Positions 12,018-23,281 of a stretch of 64,000 bases of DNA are shown here, piece by piece. The notes beneath the pieces are model-generated. The model searched no databases. It worked only from the letters and a program-made list of their open reading frames with translations, and had not been told where the DNA came from. Position 1 is the first letter of the stretch, and the number at the start of each line of letters is the position of its first letter. Both the position numbers and the translations under genes were made by a program. The stretch lies in contig WOFQ01000001.1 in assembly GCA_012184525.1 (NCBI GenBank), forward strand, positions 1,364,001 to 1,428,000, read 5' to 3'. Source of the DNA: Xenoacremonium recifei (lineage: Eukaryota > Ascomycota > Sordariomycetes > Hypocreales > Nectriaceae).

Positions 12018-12602
12018 CGTGGTTGCGGGAGAAGAAGCGGAAACGGTTGCGCTGCGGCGTCGTCGCGTGCGATCTTGGCCGAGGGAGGCGGCGCTGGGGT
12101 CACGACGTCACGAGCGACGGGGCTCAACGGGGCATTGAAATGCCGAAGACGTTTGTTAGGCGGAGCAGCGAGTCTGCAACATCGGATGGAAAGCAGAATA
12201 TCGGACGATAGATGGACGAGATGAGGTTGGACTAGGCAGGATGTTGAACTGGCTAGATTTTTTCGGTCTTGCCATGTCTGGACGTCACTCGATCGAATCG
12301 CACATGGGCTTCCGTCGCGCCTTCCCCAGACACCGAGAGCTCCAAGCTCCTCGGTCGAGCGTCCGGGGAAGGAAAAGCCCCCACTGGCTGCCCGCCCATT
12401 CTTCTGCATGTGATTGCCCACACGCACCAGCCACATGACGGCGGCACATCAGCCACACTTCGGACCCTCGTGGGGTTGTTGGTAGTGGGGCTGTATTTTT
12501 TCTTGATCGTGGGGCAGTTCTCGGCATGACTAGATTCTTTCTTATACCAACATTGAGCACTCTCTGATTTTGTGCCGTTTTGGAATCGAACAAGCCGCCA
12601 GA
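12018..12602. other. Divergent promoter region (ABC transporter / DPH3)
   Basis: 585 bases shared by two divergent genes. GC-rich near the transporter start. An antisense ORF running through the transporter exon (12436-11753, -) is a frame shadow. No further gene was seen. Confidence 0.6.
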
Positions 12603-12923
12603 ATGTCGGACGACGAGAACATCTCTATCTACGATGAGATCGAGATCGAGGACATGACCTTCGACGAGGCGCTCCAGGTCTACCACTATCCGTGTCCGTG
12701 TGGCGACAAGTTCCAGATTGCGCTGGACGACCTGCTTGACGAGCAGGACATCGCTGTCTGCCCCAGCTGCAGCCTCATGATTCGGGTCATTTTCGATCTT
12801 GTATGTTTGTTTGAACAGAGGTACCAATATGTAAAACGTTAGCTGACTTGGTTTTTCCAGGACGATCTTCCCAAACCTCCAACATCCGGCCCCTCAGGCG
12901 GCCAAGTCCCCATTGCTGCCTGA
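12603..12923 (+). CDS. dph3: Diphthamide biosynthesis protein 3 (DPH3/Kti11), CSL zinc finger
   Basis: Two exons, 12603-12800 and 12861-12923 (intron 12801-12860, GTATGT...CAG), give 86 residues, the usual size for this family. It is a small zinc/iron protein that donates electrons to the Dph1-Dph2 radical enzyme in the first step of diphthamide synthesis on elongation factor 2, and also serves Elongator-dependent tRNA wobble modification. The CSL-type metal site is intact: YPCPCGDKF and then VCPSCSLMIRVIFD supply the four cysteines. The start MSDDENISIYDEIEIEDM matches the family's acidic N-terminus, so the in-frame ATG at 12570 is rejected. The second exon adds a short Pro/Gly tail ending QVPIAA. 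Confidence 0.95.
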
Positions 12924-13498
12924 GCCCCGAAACGAAGCCTTTCAGCTATTCCAAGCGCCGGTTCGAGCCGAGAGAGGTAATCAACTCGTTCGAGTAGCAT
13001 CTCTGGTCAATACCGCATCGCCCGTGCTCGGGAGTCATGAACCCGAATCATGATACCACGAAGTCCGTCTCCACAGCACGGCGAAGATATGAGCCTCAAG
13101 GACTTCTCGTAGGACGAGTCACCAATTACAGGCTCATGGAAAGAGTCAGAAGTCATGAGCACAAATTGAAAGTGCCTGCTTCTCATCCGAACCGTGGTTC
13201 CCGGGCTCTGAACCCTCCCAAGCGCCGAGCCATCCGGAATGAACGTGCCGCGACGAAGATGGGAGTCAGTCGGAAGCATACAAAGTTTCCAACATGAAAA
13301 CCATGACCTCTTCAGGATCCACTTCCACTCAGTCCTCGAAGTGCATAAACATCATGGGGCACCTAGAACTCATGGCTCGGCAGAAATGATGGCGAATGTC
13401 GGGTCCAACTGAAGCTTTCAGGAACATACTCGGAGCAGTCAAGAGGTATGAGGCTCTCCTCGATCCCACACCACCAAGTATATAGTATAATTATACAA
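12924..13498. other. Shared 3' region of convergent genes
   Basis: 575 bases between DPH3 (+) and the FAD oxidoreductase (-). I checked for a tRNA (a GGTTCGAGCC-like T-loop near 12960 and a hairpin-like stretch near 13020) and could fold no cloverleaf. No gene was seen. Confidence 0.5.
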
Positions 13499-15017
13499 TT
13501 ACATAAATGCCTCAAGATGCGCCTGTGATCCCTGGATTTGTGAAAGCCGCTCTTTCAGTCTGAGCATCCTCTCAGGGGTCAACTTGTAGACCTCTGGCAG
13601 CCACTCCAGAACCTCCTGTCCCATCACCTGCGCAGCCAGTGCTTTCCCGCAACGCCAAGCATTCACCATACCATAACCTCCGTATCCTGCTGAAATCCAC
13701 TCAGAGCCATTCTCGCGATCTCCTGCTTCTCGAGAAGACAGCGCTTCCTGAGGGAGAGCTCCAACAATGGGCGCGTGATCCAGTGAGTTGCACATGATAC
13801 CGGTCCACGATGCGCTCAACAGCGGCTTCCCCGGTCTCTCAGGCCCCCAACCCTTTTCGCCAAAGATCGTGGGCAGTATGCCCAGCAGGTGGCTCTTGGC
13901 CAGGATGTTCTCCTCGGCGTCCGATGCGACACCGTATGTATCGAGGCCGGTTTCCAGCCCGCCGAGGTCGTCACCGCCGCCGACGAAGATCTCCGAGGTG
14001 AGCTCGTTCTGGCTCAGATAGTCGTAGTCGTTCTGGAAGTAAAAGCTCCAGGAACGCTTGCCGTGGGTGTCTTGGAAGTTCTGCCCGGGGTTCTGGGCCG
14101 TCATCTGGCCACGAAAGGGAATGAGGATGCCTCGCAAGTCTGGGATCAGGTGTGATGTATGTCCTTCGGTGCAATGAATTACATGCTTTGCGCGTATCAT
14201 ACCTCTTGGAGTCTCGATCGAGTAAGGATATGCTTGTGTGCTGTCGCGAGACACGGAAAGTGCAGGAGTGTTTGTCTCGATGGCCAAATTGGAATAATCC
14301 TGGACCAGACGAACGAATATTTCAGTGACTAGGCGATATGCTGATGCTGCTCCAGCCTCTCCTATCAGGGCTCCTTTTGCATACTGGACTCCATATGACT
14401 GGCCATAGTGTTATACTGTTAGAAAATGTGTTCATCGTAAAGAGTCTCGGCACGTCACTTACTTTTTGTACAATCTCTTCTTCTACTACTTTCCATCGAC
14501 CAGCCAAGTCTGGAAAAGCCTTCTCGAAGCTTGCCAACGTGGTTTTCATCTCTTCGAGTTTCTCCCCATGGAACACGCAGGCCACCGTCTCTACGGGTCT
14601 GACCTCGGTCTTCTTGAAAGCCTCCTCCCCTAGCCCCTGAGCAACGCTCAGTAACTCATCGTAGTGAGCCAATTCAAATCGTACAATCTGCTCCGCGGCT
14701 TTGGCACCGAAGATTTCACTGTACTTGGCATAATCGAGCACAGCTACGCAGTTGATTCGACCGCCATTACGGCCCGTCGCTCCGGAGCAGACCTCGCGGG
14801 CTTCAAGGATAGTAATTGATCCTTGATACCCCTTCTGCAGCAACTCTCTTGAAATACTGCATGCTGTAATGCCGGATCCAAGAATGACTATATCCTGTTG
14901 TGATGGTAGCGAGGTAGACTTGAGTCCCAGCAGGTCTTTGTGAGGAGGGGTTTGCCAGCGTGAAACAGTCGGGTTCGGCACAGGCAGGGAAGGATCCCCG
15001 ACGAGCTGGTCGAACAT
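13499..15017 (-). CDS. FAD-dependent amino-acid oxidase-like oxidoreductase (DAO family)
   Basis: Two exons, 15017-14463 and 14398-13499 (intron 14399-14462), give 484 residues. The dinucleotide-binding loop IVILGSGITACSISRELL lies at about residues 42-59, followed by an acid-ending beta strand (ITILEAREVCSGATGRNGGRI), a typical DAO (PF01266) fingerprint including the RxGG-like GRNGGRI. The C-terminal half has the second FAD-contact region (SWTGIMCNSLDHAPIVGALP and SAGYGGYGMVNAWRCGKALA). Such fungal proteins oxidise amines or amino acids with FAD; the substrate here is unknown. There is no signal peptide and no peroxisomal SKL tail (it ends LEAFM). The frame extends to a TTG at 15035, but the first ATG is 15017 (MFDQLVGD), which I use. 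Confidence 0.88.
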
Positions 15018-15760
15018 GATACGGAGAAGTCTCAACTAACCAACCAAGAATAAGACGTTCTATCTGCTCGTATCTGTTGAAAGGGACAAGTTGGTTGTGA
15101 TGAATCGCGATTTGGTTGCGGGGAATGTTGTTGAACTCTACGGACTAAACTCCAAAATGAGCGATAGCGACATCTAGAGAGGGGCTTCTCTTATTCTAAC
15201 GGAATGAACATCAGCTCAAACATGACCGAAGCAAAGCGATGTTGATCCATAAGACCATCTCGGGATCTAGCACAATCTTGTGTAATGCTATGTTTATTCA
15301 TTTGCTTCCTATCCTGCCCAAATTGACACGGGCTGTCTGCCGGTGGTCGGCTCCGGAAAAGCGGGGGGCTTCGGGCAAACCATGCCTGCTCGCTCCAAGA
15401 TTTCCAGGCTCAGGATTTCTCTTCTCAGGAGGTTTTCCTATATCAGGGATGTTTGAATTTATAGATCCAATCGGGTTATAGGAATTATCACTTTAGCAAT
15501 TGGCCCTATGGTATGCTTGTGCCAAGTGTCTTAGCACGTACATCCAAGCCAGTCATGATCGTTAGGTATTGATCTGTATTCCTGTCATAAGATAAATATA
15601 TAAGTTCATGAAGCATGTACCGCTTCATTAAAGAGAATAGATCTCCACAGGCCGGCCGAACGCCTCGAACCCCTGGCATAGAAATAGATATATATTGCCT
15701 CCAATCCAGTGTAAATCGTCCCCCATGTCTCATATCCGGTCATCGAAGCATGTCAGCCCT
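15018..15760. other. Intergenic region, no gene seen
   Basis: 743 bases between two genes on the - strand. It includes the promoter of the FAD oxidoreductase and the 3' end of the wall-protein gene. Only short, unconvincing ORFs are present. Confidence 0.55.
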
Positions 15761-16120
15761 TTACAGAGCGAGCATGGCAACACCGGCGAAACCCAGAAGA
15801 CCGGCCACGGAAGCCTTGATGGCGCTGGCACCGCCAGTGACGACGGGGACAGAGCCGGTCGCGCTGGGGCTAGTCCAGGTGGTGGAGGTGTTGAAGCCCC
15901 AAGCAGCTATGAATCTAGTCAGTGGTCTGCTCCTGTTGCAATAGCGTAGTATGAACTTACCGATGGTGGTGTTGCAAGGCACGGAAGTGACAAGCACAAC
16001 GGGCGTCGTCGTCGAGGTAGTGCAGGGCACAGTGGTGGTGACAACGATGTCGTCGGTGACGGTGACGGGCGCGGTGGCCATGGCAGCGCCAGCAAGGGCG
16101 AGAATAGTAGCGAAACGCAT
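15761..16120 (-). CDS. Small secreted GPI-anchored-type cell-wall protein
   Basis: Two exons, 16120-15961 and 15906-15761 (intron 15907-15960, GTAAGT...TAG), give 101 residues. The start MRFATILALAGAAMATA is a signal peptide. The short mature part is rich in Thr, Val and Ser (TVTDDIVVTTTVPCTTSTTTP) with two cysteines that could pair. The C-terminus is a Gly/Ala region and a hydrophobic tail (SVAGLLGFAGVAMLAL), as in a GPI-attachment signal. It is likely an O-mannosylated surface or wall protein of a lineage-variable family; no enzymatic domain is visible. The 54-nt intron has no stop and is a multiple of three, so retention would give a 119-residue product with an insertion containing a tyrosine and several arginines. 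Confidence 0.8.
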   Translation of the reverse strand: MRFATILALAGAAMATAPVTVTDDIVVTTTVPCTTSTTTPVVLVTSVPCNTTIGKFILRYCNRSRPLTRFIAAWGFNTSTTWTSPSATGSVPVVTGGASAIKASVAGLLGFAGVAMLAL

Positions 16121-16263
16121 CTTGATAGAGTGGTTTGTTGTTGTTAAAGAGAGGATGGAACCAAAGGTTGCCGAGTTTCAGTGAGTGAATGAATGAATGT
16201 GTGTGAGTGTAGACTAGAGAGAGGGAAGAAGGAAAAGACGGGCCTAAATATGCCACCCACAGG

Positions 16264-16271
16264 CTTATATA
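16264..16271 (-). promoter_or_regulatory. TATA box of the wall-protein gene
   Basis: Reads TATATAAG on the - strand, about 145 bases upstream of the ATG at 16120. A strong TATA box is usual for highly expressed surface-protein genes. Inferred from sequence only. Confidence 0.5.
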
Positions 16272-17145
16272 CGATCTTGATATCAACAAGGGCCCAGATT
16301 AGCAGGAGTCGAGACCCCCCAAAGGCTGGAAACCTCATCACACGCGATATGGCCCAATTCACCTAAATTAGCAGTGTCGACGAGCCGCCATGCCGTCTTC
16401 CGAGCAGTCGATAACGCAAGAGCCAGTCAACGGTAGCGCATTTCGGTCCAGTTTACAAGTTTGGATCTCGAACCAGGGTCAGGACCAGTTAGGAGATGGA
16501 CGGAAGGGCTGTAGCCGCTCCCGCTTTGACAATTAGCTCGCCAAGATAGATTGCACCAATGCCTTAGTTTTGCCGTTGTTGATGTTCGAGTTTTCATCGT
16601 GACGGGAAGCCATGGTGTTGAAGCTCCAATGCGAACCGCTACATATTATTCTCAATCTTTTGAGACAAAAACCACAGAGGATGATTCAAGAATAACATCT
16701 TCTTCTCTCATAACAGTTAAATCTTCCTCTCCTATTCTTATCATCCCCGTTCCGCTTTGAGATGTCGTTCCCACCTAGACTGGTAGAGCCGCGGAGCCCT
16801 CATTTTAATTGCCTCCGATAAGGCTTCACCCGATGTCCCAATTCAGCATCCGCCCAGGGGACCAGTTCTTCAGAATGGTCGGTTGGTCCACGCCACTGCC
16901 AATGGTTTATGCAGGAACAGCTTGTCAAGCTTTGCTAGACGCCTCATTTTTGGAGGCGCCTTGATGTACTGGTGCTACAGTGTATATAGGTTGATTGTAC
17001 TGTATTTACACTGTTCTCGTGTTCAATGTGCCTGCTTCCTTAGGTACGCGTTTGCGACGCGCGCACTGAACTTGACATCACCATCACCACCCGCAATGCT
17101 GCCATCGCAACCTGCATAGCCTGATTTTACGGTCAAAACGTCACA
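16272..17145. other. Divergent intergenic region, no gene seen
   Basis: Between the wall-protein promoter (-) and the Cnl2/NKP2 gene (+). Only short scattered ORFs. A GGTTCGAGATCC-like string on the - strand near 16470 was tested as a tRNA T-arm and does not pair into one. Confidence 0.5.
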
Positions 17146-17703
17146 ATGGCACCCACAGAGTCCGAGATTCTCACCAACTATCTCATCCAGCCGTCGAGCC
17201 TCACCGCTATCACTACTTTCGACCAGTTCAAGGCACTCTTCCCCCGCCCGCTACAGACCTCTCCGCAGGTGCGCTCGCTGTTCCGCGACCTGCAGGCGCA
17301 GCGCAATGCAGTGTTGGATCGCGTCTCGGGGAGCATTGCCGCCGAGGTGAAGCGCGGAGCGGCCATGCGACGAGAGGTTGTGCGAGCGAGGCGCGAGGCG
17401 GAGCGCGACGATGTCGATGCGGAAATCGAGATGGAACGCGCGCTGTTTGGCGATCGTTCCGGGGCCAGGAGCGCGAAACATACACTGAGTTCTATCATTC
17501 CTGAGCTCGATGGCGCGACGAGTGCCCTTGAAGCCGAGATCGCCAAGCTTCAAGAGGAAGAAGCAGCTCTGCTAGAGTCGGTGAAGCAGACCGTTGGCGG
17601 CCTGAGCGATCTCCGATACGGCAAGTTCAGCAACAGTCAAGTCAAAGATGAAGTCATCGACGGGTTGAAAAGCGTCCAAGAGGCTTGCGAGAACAAGTCA
17701 TAA
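17146..17703 (+). CDS. cnl2: Kinetochore protein of the Cnl2/NKP2 family
   Basis: An intronless 185-residue protein starting in good context (CACAATGGC). The N-terminal block ILTNYLIQPSSLTAITTFDQF-KALFPRPLQTSPQVRSLFRDLQAQRNAVLDRV matches the Cnl2/NKP2 signature: a hydrophobic helix with SSL, then LFP, S-P-x-[IV]-R-x-L-[FY]-R-x-L. The rest is helical and charged with a coiled coil at about residues 115-150. Family members (S. pombe Cnl2, S. cerevisiae Nkp2) are non-essential subunits of the inner-kinetochore CCAN, pairing with an Nkp1/Fta4-like partner next to COMA. The call rests on the N-terminal motif and length. Confidence 0.8.
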   Translation: MAPTESEILTNYLIQPSSLTAITTFDQFKALFPRPLQTSPQVRSLFRDLQAQRNAVLDRVSGSIAAEVKRGAAMRREVVRARREAERDDVDAEIEMERALFGDRSGARSAKHTLSSIIPELDGATSALEAEIAKLQEEEAALLESVKQTVGGLSDLRYGKFSNSQVKDEVIDGLKSVQEACENKS

Positions 17704-17880
17704 CCAAAGCGTATGAGCATTTTGCATCAACTACATTATGCCGTTGTTCAACAGCTATCCAAAAGGCATGATCCAACGAACCCGATCCGTCGCATCCACA
17801 GATCGAAAACAGCCCCTCTAGGACCAACAAGAAACTACCCTGTTCTCATACATACGATGCGAGATCGCTCCTCGACTTGA

Positions 17881-18817
17881 TTATTGTCGTGGCGCGGCGC
17901 CCTGAGCGCCGGGGGCACCGTTCATACCCTGCATGCGGTTGGACCTTGATAGCGGTGTCAGCATCGCAACTTAGGACTTGGATTGGGGACTTCTTACATC
18001 ATGCGTCGGCTACCGAAGGAAACGAGGAGCATGAACATCCAGTTGGGAACGAGACCAAACGCCCACATGATGTAGCCAAAGGGAACAGCCAGGCCCAGCT
18101 CGACGGCCTTGCCGTTGAAGGGGTGGAACCAGCTGTCCAAGGGCTTGAACTCGGCCTTGTTGCCAGAGGCGTGCAGGGCGACGAGGTCCTCAGAGGTGGT
18201 GCTGCTGACATTCAGGCGCTTGGTGTAGATCTCGATGGGGGCCGGAGGAGGCAGCATCTCGAAGACGTAGATGGTGGCGGACATGCTAGACCAAGAGTTG
18301 CAGAGAATGGGCTGGTCGTCGCAGTTGATATAGCCCATGTGCGGCGCGCCAGGCAGGTCGGCAAACTTGACGGCAGTCTCGTTGAAGGCCTGCTCGACCT
18401 TGTCGCAGCGACCTAGAAGAGAGAATCACATGTTAGCTTCAGGCATTCTACTTGTATCTCCAAAACCCGCGCTCGCATTGATTGATGAAGAATGAATGAA
18501 GCTCTTCGCAACGTACCGAAGCAGGTCTTGTTGCGACCAGAGACCAACACCCACCACTCCTCGGGCACAGTTGCGCCGGGGACGACGGGCTCGTAGAGCG
18601 TCTGCTTCCAGTTCTCCAGCGTCAGGGTCGACATCTTCATAGGGCCGTTCTTGGCCTCGGCAGCAGCAGCGGCGTCATGCTTGCCGGGGTTGGGCACGTA
18701 TGAGCCGATCTGGTCGAGGACGTTCTGGAACTGCGCCTTGTACTGCTGGAAGGGGTCTTCCTGGGCGCTGGCGAGGGCGGCCAGGCCAGCCAAGCAGAGG
18801 GAGGCGGAGAAGCGCAT
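17881..18817 (-). CDS. Secretory-pathway membrane protein, possible thioredoxin-like lumenal domain
   Basis: Three exons, 18817-18517, 18412-17998 and 17944-17881, give 259 residues; the introns are 104 and 53 nt, the second ending in AAG. MRFSASLCLAGLAALASA is a signal peptide. The lumenal part contains LTLENWKQTLYEPVVPG...EEWWVLVSGRNKTCFGRCDKVEQAFNETA and INCDDQPILCNSW. The layout, with a strand-forming WWVLVSG followed by two cysteines, recalls a thioredoxin fold but with CFGRC instead of CxxC. Two or three N-glycosylation sites (NKT, NET, NVS) are present. One membrane helix (about 210-235, VPFGYIMWAFGLVPNWMFMLLVSF) precedes a short cytosolic tail rich in Met, Gly, Ala and Gln. ER residence and redox or chaperone function are inferences; no named family is assigned. 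Confidence 0.8.
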
Positions 18818-19735
18818 TGCGGCGGACGGGCGACAGATACAAGCAGGTCGCAGAAGATGACCGAGTCCAGAACCAGCCTTTTGAATCCTGGCGATAAAGC
18901 GAGACCGAGGAGAGAAAAGGTTGGATGAGGGAAGAGGGAGAGGGGAGTGGAAGAGACGCGCGGGTGGAGATGCAGTGAAATTGGGAGAGCTGGCCCTTGT
19001 AAACGTTGGGGAAGCTTCTGAACTCTAGATTCTACCGGGCCTGAATACCCGGTGGATGGCCTTTGAATCCTCCATTAACGCTCCCTAGCGGACGCTGAGA
19101 TACAGGCTTTATCGGGATGATTTCTAATGGGGAGATATGCAGGTGTAAACATGGCCGAGGAGCTCACAACAAACACACATTCCAGCTGGGCTTGGTGCGA
19201 TTGACGGAGACATCACCACTTAATACGACCTTAATAGCTTTGTCTTCTTGCTTCACCCATTGTCTGGGGTGAACGCCAATGCGCACAATGGTTCCCTGTC
19301 CTGCAGTGCCCAGCAAGCAAGCAATAGGATGATGCAAACTGGGCCACCCTGATGCCACCTGGTTTCTTCCAACAATCGAACCAGTCAGTGAGCAGCACAG
19401 CAAGTGCCTCGGGTGCCTCCCCGCAAACGCTAGCATCGGTCGGCCCGTTAAATATTCCGCTATCAAAACCAACGCCAACTGATGCTGCCTTATGTAATAG
19501 ATTGTCGCGACAGGCACCTACAGAGTGCGGCGACGGGAACTTACGTCAAGAATCACTGTATCAGCTCCTCACATTTTTGCACAACTCGCTCTTTGTCATT
19601 TTGTTCCTCTAGCCATCTTTCCGTCATATTAGTTGCACCAGAACCCCCGCACTCGTCGCCGTCGCTCGCTACATATCGCATCGAGACCGAAACGAGCCAT
19701 CCCTTTCGCGATCGGAGCGATCTGGTCCAGTCACC
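18818..19735. other. Divergent promoter region (membrane protein / TAF12)
   Basis: 918 bases between divergent genes. Short ORFs only. The last 150 bases, pyrimidine-rich in places, are presumably the TAF12 leader. Confidence 0.55.
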
Positions 19736-20087
19736 ATGAATAACCAGATGGGCCAACCGGGCCAGCCCCAACAGGCTCCCGCTGGTCAGCAGCAACAGCA
19801 GCAGGCCCAGCAGCGAGCGCCCCCGATGTATTACCCGCAACAGATCCGAGCCCTGCCGACACTCACAGACGACGAGAAGAGCAAGTACGAACAGGGCCTT
19901 CAGAGTCTCTGGGCGAAGGCAAACAACTCGGCGCCGAATAGCCCCGAAAATATCCTTGCGAAGCAGAAGATCCAGGAGTTCTCTAAGATGCTTATCAACA
20001 AAATTCAGCAACGGAGGCACATGCATCAGGCGCAGCTACAGCAACACTCGCAACAGCAACAGCAGCAGCAGCAGATGGGTCAACCAA

Positions 20088-20127
<40 letters not shown>

Positions 20128-21937
20128 ACAGGTTCAGCAGCAGCAACCGGCTCAACAGCAACCGCAGCAGACGCCGGTCCGTCCTCCATCGCAGCCAGGC
20201 AATCCCGCACAGATGAACCAGGCGCCACCCCAACAACAAGCTGCTGGAAATGCAGCCGCTGCTCAAGGACAGAACGCTGCCGTTGCCGCCGCTGCTGCAA
20301 GAGCGAGCAACGCGCAAGCTGCAGCGGCGCAGCGCCAGAAAATTCCCGAACACGTCCTCAACCATGTCAATAAGATGACCTTCCGCGTGCCTCAGCAGAT
20401 CGCCGAGAAACCGGGTGCTGATACGGCGAAATGGATTGAGGAGGTTAAGGAGCGATACGCGAGGGCACTCTACACCATGGAGACTAGCAAGCAAAAGGTG
20501 GCTCAGATCGACAAGGTCATCAACGACCGCGCGCAAGCCGGCAACCCGTTTACAGAGGATGAACTGCGGGCGCTGCAGAACAGAAAGGAACAGCAGTTGA
20601 AGCTTCACCAGGATGCTCACAAATGGGTGGACAGTGTTAGGAAACAACAGAGCAACATCCAAGGAGGCGGGCAAGCGCAGAGCAACGGAGCTCCGGCGAA
20701 GCAGCCCCCAGCAGCGCAGCCAGCGGCGACACCAGCACAGAATGCACAAGGCAGCGCACCGAACAACGCCCAAGCCACGCCTGTGACGGATCTTCAGAAG
20801 CAACAGTTGGCGATGCAACAGGGCAGGGCTTCTCCTGCAAACGGCACCGCACCGCAGGCGCAACCACAGGCGCAACCCCCGGCGCAACCTCAGGCTGGGG
20901 CGCAGACACCACAGGTACAGGCCCGTCCCGGCCCGAGCATCCAACAGCCGGTGCAACCTCAAATGCAACAGCAGCCGCAGATAAAGACTGAGCCGCAGCA
21001 TGCTCCGGCCATGAACCAGTCCATTGCGTCGGCGCCGGGTGCCGGGACTCCAACGGCGGGAGCGCGAGTCCAGACACCTCAGTCGGCCACACCCACGGCA
21101 GCTGGACCAGCCAGAGCGTTGAGTCACTCTGCCGCGATGAGCATTGCGAATCAGAGGGCAGCAGGTACTCCTGGTGGTAGTGCAGTGCAGGGCCAGCAGG
21201 CCAACAATGCCGGCACGCCTGTCACCACTGGAGTGGCAGTGAATCAGAGCGTGATGGGCTCGGGAGCCTCTCATCCTCCTCCGCAGCAACAAGGCCACCC
21301 GCACGCACACCCAACTCAGTCACAACCCTCCAATATTCAATCCAAAATGCCCATCCCCAAACAGCTCCCGGACAAGGCCACGGCCGTCCCTCAGGGTGTG
21401 GCGGTCGGCGGAGGCGTCAACACGGGTCGTCCGACAATCTCGCAGGGAGGCGGAACGCTTGGAGGGGTTATGAACCAGCCGGCGATGAACAGGATTCCGT
21501 CATACAACCACGAGGCCGAGGGCGATCACGTTCTCAGCAAGAAGAAACTGGACGAGCTCGTGCGTCAAGTCTGCGGAGGATCGGCCGAGGGCCAGGAGGG
21601 GAACCTTCTCACACCGGAGGTGGAAGAGGTAAGGCTCACAGGTTACTCATCAAACGCGGATCAAAAGCTGACTCTTTTCTAGAACGTCCTCACTATGGCG
21701 GACTCGTTTGTGGACAACGTACTCCATGCAGCATGCAGAAACTCGAAGGAACGCGGGTCTAAGGTGCTCGAGATTCGAGACATCCAGCTGGTCCTGGAGC
21801 GAACGTACAACATCCGCGTGCCAGGCTACTCCTCGGACGAGCTGCGTACGGTTCGCAAGGTCCAACCGTCACCAGGCTGGATCGCCAAGATGAGTGCTGT
21901 GCAGGCGGCCAAGGTGATGCCCGGTAAGGGCGAGTAA
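19736..21937 (+). CDS. taf12: Transcription initiation factor TFIID/SAGA subunit TAF12
   Basis: Two exons, 19736-21628 and 21683-21937 (intron 21629-21682), give 715 residues. TAF12 pairs with TAF4 in TFIID and with Ada1 in SAGA through a histone H2B-like fold. The fold is C-terminal and crosses the intron: LSKKKLDELVRQVCGG, LTPEVEENVLTMADSFVDNVL, RGSKVLEIRDIQLVLERTYNIRVPGYSSDE. The first 600 residues are Gln, Ala and Pro rich: a polyglutamine block (about 100-148) and many PQAQP-type stretches, with a conserved-looking helical segment between (about 25-100, and about 200-290 with IPEHVLNHVNKMTF). The start ATG sits in CACCATGAA. The antisense 424-codon ORF across this gene (21310-20036, -) is a CAG-repeat shadow. 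Confidence 0.93.
20032..20172 (+). repeat. CAG/CAA repeat coding polyglutamine in TAF12
   Basis: Mixed CAG and CAA codons encode blocks of 8 and 14 consecutive glutamines with short interruptions (MGQPN, V, PA). The CAG/CAA mixture suggests selection for glutamine, yet the CAG runs could still change length by slippage. Confidence 0.9.
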
Positions 21938-23281
21938 AGCAAGGGCTCATCGCAATGGGCTTAAGCTGGGATTCTTCCGGGGGCGGCCTACTATTTTTGA
22001 CACAAGGAGTTTGGGACATCAAGCTTGAGTTTAGAGGGGGATGGGCTTCGGGACAGACAAAGACAATTTGACCTCGGCGTTCGGGAGGCAATATCCATCG
22101 GGTCATGCTCAGTAAATGGTTCTTGGTGAGAGAATGGCAAGTAATGGGTTCCGGTAGAGAAATCAATTCAGCTATTTGCTTATGAGGTGTCGTTAAGGCG
22201 GTTTCGTGACGATATGGTTGCTTCTGCATGTATGCCGACGCAGCTTGCGACAGGGACATGTGACATGTGTTTAACATCAATGGCCCGGGCAAGATGGCAT
22301 GATGTCTTCGCAAACTTCACATATAGCTCAAAAAACCAGGTCAATTGGAGTGTCTAGAATTTTTTCAAGGTGATAAATACTTGGGATTTGGTAGAGGAGT
22401 TTCCTTTGCGCGTTGCTCCTATGAGCTGTAGTGAATCACCGTGAGAAGCGGCGGGCCAACGAGTCTCTCAAGGTTGCTAGTATGTTGACCTGAGGGCGAC
22501 TTCGGGCACGCTGAGAATATTTGAGTTGTACGGATAAATCTGAGAAACAATTTAATACTGCCTTGAAAATAATATGTTTATATCGCTTTAATGAAATTCG
22601 TACCTTTATATCTTGTATCACCCACCCATTCTACAGTGCCCTTGCCCTCTAAACTGTGATGACAGATTAGCTGAGGCAGGCAACATCGAAAACGTCACTC
22701 CCAGTAGTGGGTCCCCGGGGGTCCTTGCAGCGCGGCTTAACAATTCGCCTTCCTCAGGCGGCGCCAGGTACAGGCTGGGTACCCGGAAACGCACGCACCC
22801 GCCCGCCAGACCCTAGGTACCACCCGGGTGGCCTGTACCGCATTTGTGCGTGTGCGAGGTGTGGTCCCAGCTCAGCACCCACCTGGGAGCCAGACGGCAG
22901 GCGCGCCCCAATCTTCGGAGCTTCTGATGAGTGAGCCAGAGCCAGCCAAAGCAAACCGACGACACAACATCATCAGCTCTCCCTCTCCCAACATCCCGAC
23001 GATCACGCTGCCCCCCTCCAGCGTCTCTTTTTAGCCCTTGCATCTCCAGACGATTTCTTGACAGTACAGAAGCAGCAATCACTCTTGTCGGTTCCTACCT
23101 GTTTGCCGCCGTGTGGTTCCTCTCCCTTCTGCCCGTTTCCTCTCCCACCACCAGGTACCTCTGCCGCAGGTGGTCGTGCCACGCAGCCGCCTGTCACGAG
23201 CCGAAGCGCGCGATCTCGACTCAACGATCCCCGTTCACCACCATCGCGTTTCCTATCTTGAACAACTAGCCTGTTGCCGCC
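21938..23281. other. Intergenic region, no gene seen
   Basis: 1.34 kb between two + strand genes. It contains the TAF12 3' end and the RPN3 promoter and leader. Short ORFs on both strands lack family resemblance. Confidence 0.55.

Noticed and set aside
11753..12436. 227-codon ORF overlapping the ABC transporter start
   Set aside because: Frame shadow of the transporter's first exon plus promoter; Arg/Ser/Pro-rich with no domain.
15018..15035. N-terminal extension of the FAD oxidoreductase to 15035
   Set aside because: The codon at 15035 is TTG; the first ATG is 15017.
16430..16490. tRNA-like T-arm (GGTTCGAGATCC on - strand)
   Set aside because: The flanking bases do not form the T-stem or an acceptor stem.
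20036..21310. 424-codon ORF antisense to TAF12
   Set aside because: Leu/Arg-rich shadow of CAG/GC-rich repeats; no domain, and the sense strand has a clear TAF12.
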